Origin: an uncultured Bacteroides sp.
Lineage (GTDB): Bacteria > Bacteroidota > Bacteroidia > Bacteroidales > Bacteroidaceae
NCBI GenBank assembly: GCA_900556625.1
Contig: USPQ01000053.1
Location: forward strand, 1-17,548
Direction: 5' to 3'
Length of the DNA: 17,548 bases
Shown piece after piece: positions 9,147 through 16,800 of the stretch. The notes beneath the pieces were generated by a model, which saw only the letters and a list, made by a program, of their open reading frames with translations, was not told the DNA's origin and searched no databases. How positions within the stretch are numbered: position 1 is the first letter of the stretch; every line of letters begins with the position of its first letter. The position numbers and the translations under genes are program-made.

Positions 9147-9154
9147 TATCTTTG
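9147..9154 (+). promoter_or_regulatory. Bacteroides-type -7 box of the TonB-like gene
   Basis: TATCTTTG matches TAnnTTTG, 30 nt before the ATG at 9185. A TTG start at 9152 that would lengthen the protein by 11 residues overlaps this box, which argues for the ATG. Confidence 0.65.
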
Positions 9155-9184
9155 CACCGTTATGTACCGAAAATCCGGCAACTT

Positions 9185-10201
9185 ATGAAAAAGATTGTTT
9201 TCACTCTTCTGATTTTGGCTTTTTCTTTTCGCCTTGCGGCCCAGACAGATTATTTGGAGCCGGTGCGATCTCTCTCTACTTATAAAGGCGAGTTGGGTGA
9301 ATATTATCGTAGTGTATTCTCTTTGTTAAATACAGGTTTTCAGAAACAGCCTTATGCACGTTTTACAGCTATTCCTTCCTTTTCGCCCGAATATGCCATG
9401 TCGGTAGAAAAGAAGAACGGACGTTATTTTCTGATATCGAACACGCTGTCACGAACTTATTGGCAGGCGGAGAAAGGAACGGTGAAAGTGGAGACGAAAT
9501 CAGTTGCCGTCAGTCCGTCGCTTTATCGGTCTTTGGGAGCTATCTTTCATATAGCCACTGAGCAGATACAGGATTTGGATGGTTCCAGTGCCGGTTTGGA
9601 TGGGGTTGTCTATTATTTTTCTTCCACCAATGAGAAAGGGAAAGAGCGGATGGGAAGGAAGTGGTCTCCGGAAAAAGGAACTTTGATGGAGCGTCTTGTG
9701 TTGGTTTGCCAGTCGGCTTATATGTTGTCCAAAGGTGGAAATATATCGGAGCAGACTTTGGCAGAAGAAGCCGCTTCTCTGTTGAAGGCCCTGCAACAAC
9801 GCAGCAAGGAAGCTCCCGATGCGTATAAACAACCGATATATGTTGGAATTTATCAGGTAGGTCCCCGCTCGAGAGCACTTTCTGGAAAACGGATAGAAGA
9901 GTTAGCTCATTTTCCGGATATGACTCCTGAAGAATATATTGCCGGACAGATGGTGTATCCGGTCGATTTATTGGAGAAAAATATTCCCGGATTTGCTTTG
10001 TGCGAGTTTACTATTGATAAAGAAGGAGTTATACTTCGTCCACATATAGTACGGTCTACGCATCCGGAGTTTGCGGAAGAAGCTCTCCGCATTGTAAAAG
10101 GAATGCCGAAGTGGGCTCCAGCTCTTGTAGAAGGTAAACCGACAGATAGTAATTATACTCTTTATATTCCTTTTCGACCGCAGAATTATCGGGCGAAATA
10201 A
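9185..10201 (+). CDS. Exported protein with TonB C-terminal-like domain
   Basis: A 338-aa protein starting MKKIVFTLLILAFSF with a signal peptide probably cleaved near LAAQT. I see no recognisable domain in the first ~240 residues. The last ~90 residues resemble the TonB C-terminal fold: YP near the start of the domain, then CEFTIDKEGVI, a helix FAEEALRIVKGMPKW, AP, GKP, and a final strand YTLYIPF. TonB normally couples the inner-membrane proton motor to outer-membrane transporters, but here the N-terminus looks like a cleavable signal rather than a permanent anchor with a Pro-rich spanner. It is divergently arranged with the SusC-like transporter. A periplasmic partner role is inference. The domain call is by pattern only. 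Confidence 0.75.
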   Translation: MKKIVFTLLILAFSFRLAAQTDYLEPVRSLSTYKGELGEYYRSVFSLLNTGFQKQPYARFTAIPSFSPEYAMSVEKKNGRYFLISNTLSRTYWQAEKGTVKVETKSVAVSPSLYRSLGAIFHIATEQIQDLDGSSAGLDGVVYYFSSTNEKGKERMGRKWSPEKGTLMERLVLVCQSAYMLSKGGNISEQTLAEEAASLLKALQQRSKEAPDAYKQPIYVGIYQVGPRSRALSGKRIEELAHFPDMTPEEYIAGQMVYPVDLLEKNIPGFALCEFTIDKEGVILRPHIVRSTHPEFAEEALRIVKGMPKWAPALVEGKPTDSNYTLYIPFRPQNYRAK

Positions 10202-10234
10202 CCTTCCTTCCCTAGTATAAAAACATAAAATCCT

Positions 10235-10335
10235 CTATCACCTATCACCTGTTGCTCTGAATTCCTTTATTCATCGTGCTTTCAATAAGGTGATAGGTTG
10301 TGTGTAATCTATCACCGCACCTGTCACCTATCACC
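10235..10335. repeat. Octamer family CTATCACC / CTGTCACC
   Basis: Plus-strand copies start at 10235, 10242, 10309, 10321 (as CTGTCACC) and 10328, with one inverted copy (GGTGATAG) at 10289-10296. CCTATCACCT (10241-10250) and AGGTGATAGG (10288-10297) form a perfect 10-bp inverted repeat 37 nt apart. The cluster begins 33 nt after the TonB-like stop codon. Function unknown. Confidence 0.75.
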
Positions 10336-10405
10336 GCTTTCTCTGAAAACAGTAATCGGTAGAATGTCTTTCTTACTATTTATTATTTTGTTTCATAGCT
10401 ATTTG

Positions 10406-10494
10406 AAACATTTTGTTTAACGGTGGAAAACATTATGTTTCACGCTGCTAAACACTTTGTTTCGCACTGTCGAACACTTTGTCTCAAGCCGTTG
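10406..10494. repeat. Tandem array of four 22-23 bp units with AAACAnnnTGTTT dyads
   Basis: Units begin at 10406, 10428, 10450 and 10472, with a partial one at 10495. The first three contain the dyad AAACA-nnn-TGTTT and the fourth a degraded form; each is followed by a more GC-rich, divergent half. A period of 22 bp is not a multiple of three, so this is not a coding repeat. Copies spaced two helical turns apart would present the dyads on one face of the DNA. Confidence 0.7.
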
Positions 10495-10530
10495 AAACAC
10501 GACTCTACTCCGTATGCTTGGGATGAATTA

Positions 10531-10618
10531 TATGGTTGGTTTAGGTGAATCGTATGGTTAGTTTAGGTGAATCGTATAGTCGATTTAGGCAAATCGTATG
10601 GTCGTATTGGGTGACAGA
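10531..10618. repeat. Second tandem array of four 22-bp units (TATGGTnGnTTTAGGTGAAT type)
   Basis: Units start at 10531, 10553, 10575 and 10597; the first two differ at one position and the last is degraded. A weaker related stretch precedes them at 10511-10530. The unit sequence differs from the array at 10406, although the period is the same. Together with the octamer cluster, the two arrays occupy most of the 529-bp gap between the TonB-like gene and the next small gene; nothing else was recognised there. Confidence 0.75.
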
Positions 10619-10730
10619 TGTTTTGGCAAGATAGTTACTCATGTATAATCAGATTCAAAAAATCATTAAAACAAAGAACTTTTCTTGTTCTTGATTGTCT
10701 TATGACCATAAATATATAAAATGAGAACTT

Positions 10731-10943
10731 ATGGATGATATGATTAACAGACACGATTCGATTGCAGAAGAAAATATCGAACCGAATGGTCGTCCGGCCA
10801 CGAATGATTTTGAAGAATGGAGCAGTGAAGTTTCTGACCGTGCAGACAATGTTTTCAAGAATGATACGAAAGACGGTCCCGACAAAGGCCGTCAGAAACG
10901 TATAAAGGAAATAGATGAAGTGATAAAGAAGGACCTTGAATAA
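10731..10943 (+). CDS. Small acidic hypothetical protein (70 aa)
   Basis: I do not recognise the family. The protein is hydrophilic and acidic with no signal peptide or membrane segment. Its N-terminal half is Asp/Glu/Asn-rich and the C-terminal ~20 residues (RQKRIKEIDEVIKKD) are likely helical and mixed-charge. Support for it being real: a natural ATG start, a sequence compatible with a small soluble protein, and a hairpin plus T-tract right at its stop codon. The longer minus-strand frame over the same bases looks like an antisense shadow. It is the last gene before the tRNA fragment. No clear TAnnTTTG box was found upstream. Confidence 0.65.
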   Translation: MDDMINRHDSIAEENIEPNGRPATNDFEEWSSEVSDRADNVFKNDTKDGPDKGRQKRIKEIDEVIKKDLE

Positions 10944-10955
10944 AGGCCCTTTTTT
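10931..10955 (+). terminator. Intrinsic terminator of the 70-aa gene
   Basis: GGACCTT (10931-10937) pairs with AAGGCCC (10943-10949) with one mismatch, a 5-nt loop, and six T at 10950-10955. It overlaps the TAA stop at 10941-10943. Confidence 0.7.
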
Positions 10956-10987
10956 GATAAAAATCTGAATCCTGTAATTTATTAACA

Positions 10988-11001
10988 TTCCAATATTGGA
11001 A
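10988..11001. repeat. 14-bp perfect palindrome beside the tRNA fragment
   Basis: TTCCAATATTGGAA is fully self-complementary and ends 6 bp from the 3' end of the tRNA remnant. It could be a protein-binding site or part of the original tRNA trailer. Confidence 0.6.
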
Positions 11002-11007
11002 AGGAAG

Positions 11008-11053
11008 TGGAGCGTATCGGACTCGAACCGATCACCTTAACACTGCCAGTGTT
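11008..11053 (-). pseudogene. 3' fragment of a tRNA-Ala(GGC) gene, probable attachment site
   Basis: On the minus strand the order is: anticodon loop CTGGCAG (11043-11049, U33, anticodon GGC, A37), anticodon-stem side TGTTA, variable loop AGGTG, T-arm ATCGG-TTCGAGT-CCGAT (11016-11032), acceptor 3' strand ACGCTCC (11009-11015), discriminator A (11008). The expected 5' acceptor strand GGAGCGT and a canonical D-arm (GCTC...GAGC) are absent upstream. The outermost anticodon-stem pair (position 11054) is already mismatched, so homology ends there. CCA is not encoded. This is what remains at the downstream end when a tyrosine-recombinase element integrates in a tRNA 3' half. Confidence 0.75.
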
Positions 11054-11094
11054 GAGCGAAGTGATGATAATCAGCTCATTAAATGATTTATTGC

Positions 11095-11119
11095 TTATAC
11101 GCATTGGTTATACTTATTG
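11095..11119 (+). repeat. Short direct repeat TTATACnnATTG, period 13
   Basis: TTATACGCATTG (11095-11106) and TTATACTTATTG (11108-11119) match at 10 of 12 positions. They lie about 40 bp inside the tRNA remnant, the kind of place where integrase arm-type sites occur. Assignment is speculative. Confidence 0.4.
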
Positions 11120-11326
11120 TTTACTGTCTTACAAAGATAGTTCATGACCTTCTAAATTCCAAACTTATTTTTCAATATAAATGGGATATAGGGTAAATTC
11201 CTAAGGAGAATAGTATTTTAGTCTACAATACTCATTGTATTTCAGATAACTCTATTTTGAAGTTCGCATAAGGAAGGAGAATTGAGATTGAGCTTTAAAA
11301 ATTCTCCCATGCACTTTTGTGTCAGA

Positions 11327-11364
11327 GAAAAACAAAAGCCAGCTATCATCACTGACAACTGGCT
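11327..11364 (-). terminator. Terminator of the ParB-like gene
   Basis: AGCCAG (11337-11342) and CTGGCT (11359-11364) form a 6-bp stem with a 16-nt loop. On the minus strand a T-rich tail (rc of 11327-11336) follows directly. It starts about 10 nt after the stop codon at 11374. Confidence 0.7.
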
Positions 11365-11373
11365 ATATTCTAA

Positions 11374-12192
11374 TTATTTATTGAGTAGACTTTCTAAGGT
11401 CATTTTCAATATACTTTGTTTCTCTTCACTTTTAGCTTCTAGGACTCTTTTTACTATAGCATCTGGCATTTGTTTTAAAGCGTCACAAACAAGTTTATAC
11501 CCATGTTCTGTAGACAGGTCGGCAACTACGGTAATCAAGTATCTTTTAGCGATAAAGGAATTGTCAAATTTAGTTCGTGCTGCATCCAAAAAGTATTTAG
11601 CACGTTCCAGATTATAATCTGTTTTTATTTCTTTACCTGCAATCAAATTACAGTATGCTGTCTTTCCCAACTTACCAGGAGCAAAACAAGCAATATAACC
11701 TATCGTAGTGGTTGGATAACCTAAATCGGCAAGTTCTTTTGTAAATTTTGCCAACTCATTTTGGGGATTAAATAGTGCCGCGCCATTAGCATAATCTGCA
11801 CCACTCCACGGGTCAGTAATTGTGTTTGTTTCAGAGAGAATCTCTTTAGTGTTCTCATTGCTGTAACATTCATACAAGAACAGCTTTTCTTCATCTAAAC
11901 CTGTTTCTTCGGCTGCCGTATATCTATGTTGTCCCTCAACAATGGCAACATACTTACTTGCTTCTTCATCCGGTATATCCTCTTTCGTAATAGGATGCAC
12001 CAAAGTACAGCCGTCATTTACCGCTTTTTGTCCGTCTACATACATTAAAGGGACAAGATTCATTCCAAATTTCTCAAAGGACTTTTTCTTTCTTGAAATG
12101 TTCTTTGAATTAACACTACGATTGCCTTTAATAAAAGCAATCATTTTGCCTCCAATATAGAGGTCTTTTACAGAAATGATATTTTTTTTCAT
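11374..12192 (-). CDS. ParB/Srx-like domain protein
   Basis: A 272-aa cytoplasmic protein. The N-terminal half carries the ParB-N-like signature: ISRKKKSFEKFGMNLVPLMY (about 32-51), then VAIVEGQHRYTAAEETGL (82-99) with the EGQHR box at 86-90, and ETNTITDPWSGADY (121-134) in the place of the conserved N...W..D segment. ParB-N folds bind nucleotides or DNA and are common in phage and island proteins of unknown role. The C-terminal half (from about 140) has no ParB helix-turn-helix I can recognise, and no parA is adjacent, so chromosome or plasmid partitioning should not be assumed. It has its own promoter (TATCTTTG at 12236-12243) and terminator, so it is monocistronic. Confidence 0.7.
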   Translation of the reverse strand: MKKNIISVKDLYIGGKMIAFIKGNRSVNSKNISRKKKSFEKFGMNLVPLMYVDGQKAVNDGCTLVHPITKEDIPDEEASKYVAIVEGQHRYTAAEETGLDEEKLFLYECYSNENTKEILSETNTITDPWSGADYANGAALFNPQNELAKFTKELADLGYPTTTIGYIACFAPGKLGKTAYCNLIAGKEIKTDYNLERAKYFLDAARTKFDNSFIAKRYLITVVADLSTEHGYKLVCDALKQMPDAIVKRVLEAKSEEKQSILKMTLESLLNK

Positions 12193-12235
12193 TGTCTATA
12201 TAAATTTAGAATAATTGGCAATATTACCAACGCTG

Positions 12236-12243
12236 CAAAGATA
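12236..12243 (-). promoter_or_regulatory. -7 box of the ParB-like gene
   Basis: TATCTTTG on the minus strand, a full match to TAnnTTTG, 43 nt upstream of the ATG. It lies between the terminator of the preceding gene (12286-12319) and this gene. Confidence 0.65.
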
Positions 12244-12285
12244 GAGAGAGAATATAAAATAAGGGGATGTTTTGAAAAATGACAA

Positions 12286-12319
12286 GAGGGGTAAAAACAG
12301 CCCAATAAATTTACCCCTC
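12286..12319 (-). terminator. Terminator hairpin of the 323-aa gene
   Basis: GAGGGGTAAA (12286-12295) and TTTACCCCTC (12310-12319) form a perfect 10-bp stem with a 14-nt loop. It begins 10 nt after the stop codon at 12329. The following minus-strand sequence is T-rich but interrupted. Confidence 0.7.
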
Positions 12320-12328
12320 CTTGATGAA

Positions 12329-13300
12329 TCATTTATAAAATTTGTTAGCTCTAAGAATTTCATAATCTTTGTAAGATTTTATCTGGTCTTTTATGAAGTT
12401 AGGACACAACTTGCTATTTTTCTCATCAACTCCCGTATACCGTTTGTCTTTGGATAGGTTGGTCAAATAAACAAGCCTTGAAATTAATAGTGTCTTATTC
12501 AAAGAAACTGTACTATATGCTTTTGCAGATTTACTTGTATTTGTTTTGGGTAATAACTTAAAGAAACTATCCAATAATTTATAGAACATTGCCACTAGAA
12601 TAGTTTTATATTCTGTGTCTTTGCCTTTCCTATCTATTCCTTGTGTATCAAATCTTGTTGGCTTATCATTACTGAAATAGTCCTTCCCTGCTTCATATAC
12701 AAGATAAATGTAAGCTAATGATATAGGGTCGTCGATTTCTATAGAGCGATGTTTTTCCTGTAATTTTAATGTTAGTGTCATTGGTTTTATAAAAGATAAT
12801 ATACAGCCACTATTACCAATATTCTTCCCAAGCTGTTGCATGAGTTTCTCCACTAATACTCTTGAAGTTTCTTTAACCTTAATTCCTTCCAAACAACTTC
12901 CATAAATGTAATCAGAAACAAACAATAATAGATACCAGAATTTTTCTCTATCTATATTTAGTGCTTCCAAAGTATTTTGTATATCCTTATACTGTATATA
13001 TTTCTCAAATGTATAGCGAGCATTAAGCACTTTTGCATTGTACCGTTTCTTAAATTCTTGTGTTACAGTTGTACCCATGAATACGTACTTTGTTTCTTCT
13101 TCTTCTGCTGCTGCTTGTTGTTCTGTTGCTACTTCTGTTTCATTTGTCTCTGTTCTATCCTCTATCTCCTTTTTAACCCTTATGAAATCATAGTCAGGGT
13201 GACATTTACAACCCAACATTTCTACATATTCTAGCAAGTCATCTTCTTCTCTTACATATTTGTCTAATGTAAACTTATCTATTGGCTTTATATCTTCCAT
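12329..13300 (-). CDS. Hypothetical protein of the element (323 aa)
   Basis: I do not recognise this protein. It has no signal peptide or membrane span and is lysine-rich. Residues 1-45 form a charged N-terminal segment with two close cysteines (C31, C33). Residues ~50-70 are a Glu/Thr/Ala linker of low complexity. Residues ~75-323 look like an alpha-helical domain. Low GC and Lys/Asn/Ile-rich composition set it apart from the left-hand chromosomal genes. It is bounded by its own terminator downstream and a strong terminator (13344-13386) upstream, so it is transcribed alone. A weak -7-like box (TATCTTTA) lies at 13324-13331. Its place between ParB-like and surface genes does not tell its job. 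Confidence 0.75.
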   Translation of the reverse strand: MEDIKPIDKFTLDKYVREEDDLLEYVEMLGCKCHPDYDFIRVKKEIEDRTETNETEVATEQQAAAEEEETKYVFMGTTVTQEFKKRYNAKVLNARYTFEKYIQYKDIQNTLEALNIDREKFWYLLLFVSDYIYGSCLEGIKVKETSRVLVEKLMQQLGKNIGNSGCILSFIKPMTLTLKLQEKHRSIEIDDPISLAYIYLVYEAGKDYFSNDKPTRFDTQGIDRKGKDTEYKTILVAMFYKLLDSFFKLLPKTNTSKSAKAYSTVSLNKTLLISRLVYLTNLSKDKRYTGVDEKNSKLCPNFIKDQIKSYKDYEILRANKFYK

Positions 13301-13343
13301 ATCTCTAATCTTAAATTATGCCTTAAAGATAGAAAGAATTAGA

Positions 13344-13386
13344 TAAAAAAATAAGGCAGTAAATGAAATTTCACTTACCACCTTAT
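13344..13386 (-). terminator. Long hairpin with seven-T tract, upstream of the 323-aa gene
   Basis: The palindrome at 13351-13386 pairs along its length on the minus strand through Watson-Crick plus G:U pairs; the same three pairs would be A·C mismatches on the plus strand, so the minus strand is the RNA sense. Seven T follow (rc of 13344-13350). It insulates the 323-aa gene from transcription entering from the right. The divergent region to its right (13387-13617) shows no convincing minus-strand gene. Confidence 0.75.
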
Positions 13387-13566
13387 CAATGACTTAGTTT
13401 CATCATATCTTACAGGTACAAAAAAAATCATAAATATCTGTCATGAATCAGTGACAAGAATTGCTTTACTTGCTATCTCAAATCGCATCCTTTTGAAGAT
13501 ATACGCACATATACTCCAATAATCCAGAATGTATATCTTGTATTAGATTTACCTGATTCTTATCAG

Positions 13567-13574
13567 TACCTTTG
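13567..13574 (+). promoter_or_regulatory. -7 box of the 57-aa gene
   Basis: TACCTTTG matches TAnnTTTG, 43 nt before the ATG at 13618, a distance like that of the other promoters in the window. Confidence 0.55.
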
Positions 13575-13617
13575 CTATAGATAAATCAATTACCAACTTA
13601 TTTATTTTTACACAAAT

Positions 13618-13791
13618 ATGCAAGTAACACCAAAGAAGAATAACACAATTCATTATTTACCACAAGAGATTAGAGAGACTAGATTGACAGAGGTCACATA
13701 CCTACCTATTACAAGGGAGATGTTAGAACTGTTATTCTCAAATTCATCCAAGAAGGATAAGCATAAATTAGTTAAGAAGAGAAGGAAGTAA
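13618..13791 (+). CDS. Small basic hypothetical protein (57 aa)
   Basis: An open frame of 57 codons starting MQVTPKKNNTIHYLPQ and ending in a strongly basic tail (KKDKHKLVKKRRK). The middle, LPITREMLELLF, is likely a short amphipathic helix. I do not recognise the family; a small nucleic-acid-binding or regulatory protein would fit the charge but is inference. Support: a full TAnnTTTG box upstream, an ATG at normal leader distance, and a 9-bp perfect terminator hairpin 5 nt after the stop. It is the only plus-strand gene in the element and is convergent with the large lipoprotein gene. Confidence 0.55.
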   Translation: MQVTPKKNNTIHYLPQEIRETRLTEVTYLPITREMLELLFSNSSKKDKHKLVKKRRK

Positions 13792-13796
13792 TTAAT

Positions 13797-13832
13797 AAGG
13801 CAGCAAGTGAATGTTATTTCAAATGCTGCCTT
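13797..13832. terminator. Bidirectional terminator between convergent genes
   Basis: AAGGCAGCA (13797-13805) and TGCTGCCTT (13824-13832) form a perfect 9-bp stem. It lies 5 nt after the stop of the 57-aa gene and 20 nt from the stop of the 1011-aa gene. T-rich sequence follows on the plus strand. The hairpin resembles the one at 13351-13386 in stem sequence. Confidence 0.7.
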
Positions 13833-13852
13833 TATTTCTTATTGATTACATA

Positions 13853-16800
13853 TTATTGTTTACCTTCTCCATTTAAGATTTGTGCTTTGGTAGGATTATA
13901 GCCATTAGAATATGTTGAAAAAGTACCTTGGTATGAAGTTAATGCTTGCTTCAAAGGAGTGAAGTCTTTTAGCTTGTAACACCCTCTTATTTTGAATTCA
14001 CTACCTTCCACAGTTTCTAAATTTGTTAACGCACTAATATCAGATAATCCCCAAAAACTATCTTCAACTTCAATAGTGAAATCTCCTTTTATTTGTCTCA
14101 AATTCTCTAATCCTGCAAAAGATGTAAACTTGGAGAAGTCACCATAGTTAATACTCATTCGAAAACCACCAATGGATGATAAATTGTTGAAGCCTTGAAA
14201 GGATTGTATATTACTAAAACTGGTATAAGTGCTAACACTACCAGCAGAGCTCACCCCTGTTCCCCATATTAATCTTCCACCAATTGTATTCAAATTTTCG
14301 AATCCTGTAAAAGATTGCAAATTATTTCTTTCACTACTACCAATATCAAATATCAAATCTCCTCCCACAAATTCCAAGTTTCCAAGAGGCTCAAAAGATT
14401 CTATACCAGAACAGTCGATTCTTAAATCCTTACCAACATAAGTAATCGCAGAAAGACCATTCAGAATTTCTTGTGCATTTATACTACCAACTCTTGATGC
14501 CGCTACTCCAATATATAATTTTTCATCAATCCTTTTTAACTTGGGAGCATTGAGGGTTGTAAAGGATTTGCATTCAAAACCTCCCAACTTTTCAAGATTT
14601 TCAAGAACAAGATTCATCCGATTTTTATTTCCCATATAGAAACCATTTCTCATATAGATATAACCATTTATCTGCTTTAGGGTAGGTAATTCAATTGTAT
14701 TTAATTGAGCAATTTCATACTCTGGAGCATATATTTCAAAGTTACCACCTATGCTTGCTAGATTAGTTAAATTGTTTAAAGAGGAAAGTTTCTTAAATGT
14801 CACATATTTATCATTTCCTTCAGAAGAAATTTTAAAGCTCCCTCCAATAGTAGTTAATCTTTCCAACCCTTCAAATGATTCTAATTCGTTAAACGAATTA
14901 TAGTAATAAGGAGAATTTTGATATCGAAAATATCCTAATCCAATGAGTTGGAAATTGCCACCTATCTTCTTAAGATTTTCTAATCCTTTAAAGTCCTTTA
15001 GCCGTGAAAAATTACTTTTTACAGTAGATTTTTCACCGTTATATGGTAATCTGTCTTTCATTATAAAATCTCCACCAATCTCATCAAGATTATCTAGCCC
15101 ATTAAAAGACTCTATTCTATTGAAATTATTCAGCGATTCAATCACAAAATCCCCTTGTATTTTTCTCAATTGATTCAGTCCATTAAAGTTCTCAATATCA
15201 CAATTATTAAGTATTAAGTCTCCATTAATTTGTGTAATTGAGTTTAAAACCTCTAAAGAGGTTATCATATCTTCTTTGTTATCATTAAAACAAAGAATAT
15301 CAAGATTTCCATTTATTTGTTTATATCCTCTTTCCCCTATTTCTTGCAAATTCCGATTTCCCCAAATAGAAATATTCCCTTCATGAATGTATGAATCTTG
15401 TTCAATGGTAATAATTGATTCCGTTTCTTTATTCTCACTAATAATCTTTATTTCTCCAGTCCGCTTATCACCATTGTTTTCAGATACAAAGAAAGATAAA
15501 ATATCTTCTCTAAAGCCTCTTGTTTGTGGTTGAGTTATCCATTCTTTTGCATCTCCAAGAATTTCCACTGTATAATTAGTATTGGTGGTCAAGGAAACGG
15601 AGATTTCTCCACCTTTAGGGTAAGTATGGTATGTTTTGCTACTAGGCGACAAGCTTGGTACACCTAATTGACTAATGAATACGGTGTCCGCTACATTACT
15701 CTGTGTATGTTTGATTGCAACTTTGGCTGAACGTCCATAGGTAGAGGTGTTCTCATTTATTTTTAGATAGACTTTATGAGAAGTAAGACCTCTAGTTTGA
15801 GTAGTGGTTATATTCTCTATCCATTTACTTGCAGCACTGGGAATAGAAACATTAAAATCAATATTTGAGTTGACTTCAAATTCAATTGTATTTTCTTTTG
15901 AGTTTACTTCATATTCTTTTTTAGATATGATAATAGCATCCTTTTGCGCTTGTATAATTTTTAATGTATCTGCAAGTTTGACATTGCTCTTATCATAAAA
16001 AATGATTTCACTTTCACGACTATCATATTCCTCATTTGGACTGATTATATAATAAAGAGTGTGACTGGACATTGATTTGGTTGAAGGTGCAATAGAAATC
16101 CAATCCACATTAGGCATTTTAACCTCAAAATTAAAATTGCTTTTTATGTCTACAACAATAGTTTGCTCCTTATCACTTATAAAGTATTCATTTTTAGTCA
16201 ACATGACAACTCCACCACTAGCTTGGTAGACGTGCACAGTTTCTGTTAGCTCACCATTTGTAATATAAATTACTCCTTCTCGTTTTTCATATTCTTCATT
16301 GGGAGATATATCAAAGGTTAACGTGCTACTTGATAAAGCTCTAGTATTACTCCCTACCTGTTTTATCCACTTTTTGTCAGTTTCATTTATTGTAACAGTA
16401 TAGTTGATATTGGTTTTTACCTCCAAATTAATCTTGCCACCTTTATTGTCTAACTCAAATTTGTTTGCAGTCAGCAATATAGCCTCCTTTTGCTTTTGAG
16501 TTACAACAATTGTTTTCTTTATATTTCCAACAGTGAGAGTTAGGGTAACATTTCTATCATCATATCCTTTATTCTCAACTACATTCACAGTAAACCCACC
16601 TTCTCCTGCTTTGCCATTTGCAGGAGTAACAGTGCACCATGTCTCTCCTCCAATTGTATTAGCTACAGAAACGTTCCAGTCTCCATTACAAGTAAATTCT
16701 ATATTTTCACTTCCAGATTGTGAAGTAAAAGTTAGCCCATTATCGAAATATCTTTGAGAATTTCCCAAAGGGATAATAGTAACGACTTCATCATTTTTCT

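Noticed and set aside
9152..9184. 11-residue N-terminal extension from TTG for the TonB-like protein
   Set aside because: The TTG overlaps the TATCTTTG promoter box, and the ATG at 9185 begins a clean signal peptide.
10406..10618. CRISPR array
   Set aside because: The 22-bp units are contiguous and degenerate, with no unique spacers of constant length and no cas gene in the window.
10635..10988. 117-aa minus-strand open frame
   Set aside because: Antisense to the 70-aa gene, runs through its terminator and has an implausible Phe/Ile-rich composition.
11055..11085. Possible D-arm upstream of the tRNA fragment (GAGC...GCTC on the minus strand)
   Set aside because: The stem halves are in the reverse order of a canonical D-arm and no acceptor 5' strand precedes them; coincidental pairing is more likely.
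11282..11617. 111-aa plus-strand open frame
   Set aside because: Mostly antisense to the ParB-like gene and runs through its terminator.
12977..13234. 85-aa plus-strand Cys/Phe-rich open frame
   Set aside because: Antisense of the low-complexity Glu/Ala/Thr linker of the 323-aa protein.
13387..13566. Possible minus-strand small gene or sRNA ending at the seven-T terminator
   Set aside because: Only frames of about 15 codons or fewer and no full TAnnTTTG box on the minus strand; a transcript cannot be excluded but is not supported.
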